A model generated the notes under the pieces. The model worked only from the letters and a program-made list of their open reading frames with translations. It was not told the DNA's origin and searched no databases. The translations under genes and the position numbers were made by a program. From Tannerella sp. (lineage in GTDB: Bacteria; Bacteroidota; Bacteroidia; Bacteroidales; Tannerellaceae): a DNA stretch of 7,738 bases. Positions within the stretch are counted from its first letter, which is position 1; the number at the start of each line of letters is the position of its first letter. Shown in pieces: positions 6,260 to 7,738 of the stretch. Location of the stretch: positions 1-7,738 of the forward strand of contig JAISTJ010000061.1 of assembly GCA_031272655.1 (NCBI GenBank). Reading direction: 5' to 3'.

Positions 6260-7390
6260 TTACCGTCCAAAACGCCCGAAGGCTCTTACTAATCCTTCGT
6301 TATTAATGGATATTGGCGGAGCGGCATCATTTTCCCCGGCAATCATCGCTGTGAACTGGAATGGGGTCGCTTCCATTGTCAATTTGTTGCCTATGCCGTT
6401 GATGCTGATTGCGGAATCTATGCCAAGCTCTTGTAACGACGCGGCGTATTTTCTATGCTCCATCATGTATTTTCGCTGCTTATAGTAAACCAACCACAAC
6501 CATTGGCGCTGCAGTTCGGAATATGGCATCTCGAACTCGGGAAGCTGTGTTTCGGCGTCCGAAAACATCAGATACCCCCAACGTTCGGGACAGTGCATAT
6601 TAACTACACCTTGCGGCGACCAAACCCAGTTGTTTTCGGGCAAAGGCTTGCCGTCAGCGCCGGCTTTTTTGATATATTTGCCGTCCACGACCTGCGTATC
6701 CCATTCTACACGCGAAAAATTTATCCGCCATAAACTGCGGTCCCGCGGCGCAGCATCCAATGACTTGAACGGGATGGCCATCTCAACAGTCCAACCCCGA
6801 TCCTCGTCAGTCGCATCGTTGAGCGTGCCGTGCACTTTAACAGCATGTTGCAAACCTTTACAATCCCACGAAATAAGCGCACTTCCACCCGTATTATACG
6901 GCTTAGGAAGATACAAGTCAAAAATCGTGTTCAAAGCATTTATTTCTATCTCAAAATAATGGTGGGTAGTGTTGCGCGGATCTATAAATACCTCAAAATC
7001 ATTATCATAAAAAACAATCTGGTCATATTGATCAAGCTTCGCCCAGACATGCTTCTCTTCAAGTTGCGCCGCTACATACAGGTATTCATTGTCCCACAGC
7101 ATCTTAATTTTGGTAAGAAAAGCGGGCTTCGGACGAGGCGAAAGGCACCCCTCAATATCCTGAAACTCACCGCTCCATGCCGCCGATTCCCATGCTTTTT
7201 CATCAATATTCCCGTCTATCACCGGCGGCTCGGCAACACGCCCCACAACATAATGCGCAGGCGGAACAAACATACGTTCAAACTCTTTAAAAGCTTCAGG
7301 CATATTCTGCCGCACACTATCGGCATCCTGACAGAAACCGTGCAACGGGAAAATAATTGCAACACACAAAAATAATGCTCTTTTTATCAT
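6260..7390 (-). CDS. Secreted protein with carbohydrate-binding family 9-like domain
   Basis: This 376-residue protein starts with a signal peptide (MIKRALFLCVAIIFPLHGFC, probable cleavage before Q21; the -1/-2 residues do not make a lipobox). After a short linker, residues about 46-278 form a family 9-like carbohydrate-binding domain. Its marks are PPVIDGNIDEKAWESA (55-70), the aromatic strand LWDNEYLYVAAQLEE (98-112), DNDFEVFIDP with HHYFEIEINALNTIFD (129-158), GWTVEMAIPFKSL (199-211), WRINFSRVEW (221-230) and NWVWSPQGVVNMHCPERWGYLMFSD (254-278). In CBM9 such domains bind sugars, but many of these Bacteroidetes relatives have no tested ligand. Residues 279-376 are an extension with an aromatic, basic helix (QRQWLWLVYYKQRKYMMEHRKY, 294-315), which recurs in this family as far as I recall. 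The ATG at 7388-7390 lies about 20 nt below a good -7 box. There is no enzyme domain and no obvious operon partner. Confidence 0.86.
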   Translation of the reverse strand: MIKRALFLCVAIIFPLHGFCQDADSVRQNMPEAFKEFERMFVPPAHYVVGRVAEPPVIDGNIDEKAWESAAWSGEFQDIEGCLSPRPKPAFLTKIKMLWDNEYLYVAAQLEEKHVWAKLDQYDQIVFYDNDFEVFIDPRNTTHHYFEIEINALNTIFDLYLPKPYNTGGSALISWDCKGLQHAVKVHGTLNDATDEDRGWTVEMAIPFKSLDAAPRDRSLWRINFSRVEWDTQVVDGKYIKKAGADGKPLPENNWVWSPQGVVNMHCPERWGYLMFSDAETQLPEFEMPYSELQRQWLWLVYYKQRKYMMEHRKYAASLQELGIDSAISINGIGNKLTMEATPFQFTAMIAGENDAAPPISINNEGLVRAFGRFGR

Positions 7391-7413
7391 AAAATCGGAA
7401 TTTTAAACCGCCG

Positions 7414-7444
7414 CAAAGGTAAATAAATTTTACCGATATTGAAA
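7414..7444 (-). promoter_or_regulatory. Promoter of the family 9-like gene
   Basis: On the minus strand TACCTTTG (plus-strand CAAAGGTA, 7414-7421) is a perfect TAnnTTTG -7 box. TTTC (7441-7444) stands 19 nt upstream as an imperfect -33 box. The start would fall near 7408, giving a leader of under 20 nt before the ATG at 7390. Confidence 0.65.
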
Positions 7445-7455
7445 ATATTCATGTC

Positions 7456-7490
7456 ACAAAACGTTAACATTTTGTTATTATAACAAATGC
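7456..7490. promoter_or_regulatory. Dyad symmetries in the divergent promoter region
   Basis: TTTGTTA-TTA-TAACAAA (7471-7487) is a perfect 7-bp inverted repeat. It overlaps a second dyad, ACAAAA (7456-7461) with TTTTGT (7470-7475). They lie between the two divergent promoters, upstream of both -33 boxes, where an activator or shared regulator could bind. The region is very A/T-rich, so chance symmetry is plausible. Confidence 0.35.
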
Positions 7491-7514
7491 ACTATTATAA
7501 AAAAAATGTGCAAC

Positions 7515-7548
7515 TTTTGCCTTGTTTTGGAAATCGTGCGTACCTTTG
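7515..7548 (+). promoter_or_regulatory. Promoter of the acyl-CoA dehydrogenase-like gene
   Basis: TACCTTTG (7541-7548) matches the TAnnTTTG -7 box. TTTTG (7515-7519) is a -33 box about 21 nt upstream, slightly long for the consensus. The predicted leader to the ATG at 7578 is about 25 nt and A/T-rich, with no Shine-Dalgarno. Confidence 0.6.
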
Positions 7549-7577
7549 CGCCCTTAAATCAGAAAATATTTATTTAA

Positions 7578-7738
7578 ATGGCAAATTTTTATACTGACAC
7601 TCCGGGATTGAGACATCACCTTCATCACCCTTTGATGAAGCGCATTGTGGAACTGAAAGAGCGCGACTACCGCGACCGCGACGAGTACGACTACGCGCCG
7701 GTGGATTACGCCGACGCTATGGACAGTTACGAGCGCAC
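7578..7738 (+). CDS. Acyl-CoA dehydrogenase family protein, N-terminal fragment (cut by window end)
   Basis: The frame from ATG 7578 stays open to the window edge (53 complete codons). It reads MANFYTDTPGLRHHLHHPLM, then KRIVELKERDYRDRDEYDY (21-39) and APVDYADAMDSYER (40-53). This closely resembles, from memory, the N-terminus of a conserved Bacteroidetes acyl-CoA dehydrogenase of roughly 570 residues, with the pattern MANFYTDN..L..HL.HPLMK.IVELKE and YAPVD.EDAMDSYD. Such enzymes are FAD-dependent and oxidise acyl-CoA thioesters at the alpha-beta bond in the cytoplasm. The FAD-binding and catalytic regions lie beyond the window, so the assignment rests on the N-terminal signature alone. The gene has its own promoter, divergent from the family 9-like gene. 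Confidence 0.75.
   Translation, partial: MANFYTDTPGLRHHLHHPLMKRIVELKERDYRDRDEYDYAPVDYADAMDSYER

Noticed and set aside
6830..7375. 181-codon plus-strand frame antisense to the family 9-like gene
   Set aside because: The opposite strand has a signal peptide, conserved domain motifs and a promoter. This frame is basic and low-complexity, as expected of an antisense shadow.

Overview
The window looks like a chromosomal segment of a Bacteroidetes (Bacteroidota) bacterium, probably from the order Bacteroidales. The reasons are a SusC/SusD outer-membrane pair, A-rich leaders without Shine-Dalgarno sequences, promoter boxes of the Bacteroidetes type (TAnnTTTG at -7 with a TTG-like -33 box), a lipoprotein signal followed by Ser-Asp-Glu, and a protein start typical of a Bacteroidetes acyl-CoA dehydrogenase.

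Layout. Positions 16-5248 (+) hold a two-gene operon: a complete SusC/RagA-type TonB-dependent transporter and, 34 nt later, a SusD-like surface lipoprotein. It is closed by a strong intrinsic terminator at 5264-5309. Positions 5310-5681 carry no credible gene and are packed with repeats: copies of a dispersed CATTGCGAGG-type repeat, three tandem 8-mers, and a structured element of about 190 bp. In that element pairs of inverted repeats and small hairpins are arranged symmetrically around position 5530. Positions 5739-6250 (+) are a two-gene toxin-antitoxin module with an ATGA overlap, its own promoter, and a YoeB/Txe-type RNase toxin. Positions 6260-7390 (-) encode a secreted protein with a family 9-like carbohydrate-binding domain, converging on the toxin gene with only 9 nt between stops. 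Positions 7391-7577 are a divergent promoter region. From 7578 (+) a gene runs off the window edge; it is probably an acyl-CoA dehydrogenase.

How the genes relate. SusC and SusD work together: the lipoprotein lids the TonB-dependent barrel and captures a nutrient, usually a glycan. No glycoside hydrolase, regulator or sulfatase is visible, so the substrate cannot be named. The family 9-like protein might bind carbohydrate, but it has its own promoter on the other strand and is separated from SusCD by the repeat and toxin-antitoxin block. That block reads like accessory DNA inserted between housekeeping or nutrient-uptake genes. I see no convincing new multi-gene system. The most unusual item is the symmetrical hairpin element at 5436-5624, whose two arms differ in sequence but keep matching hairpins at mirror positions.
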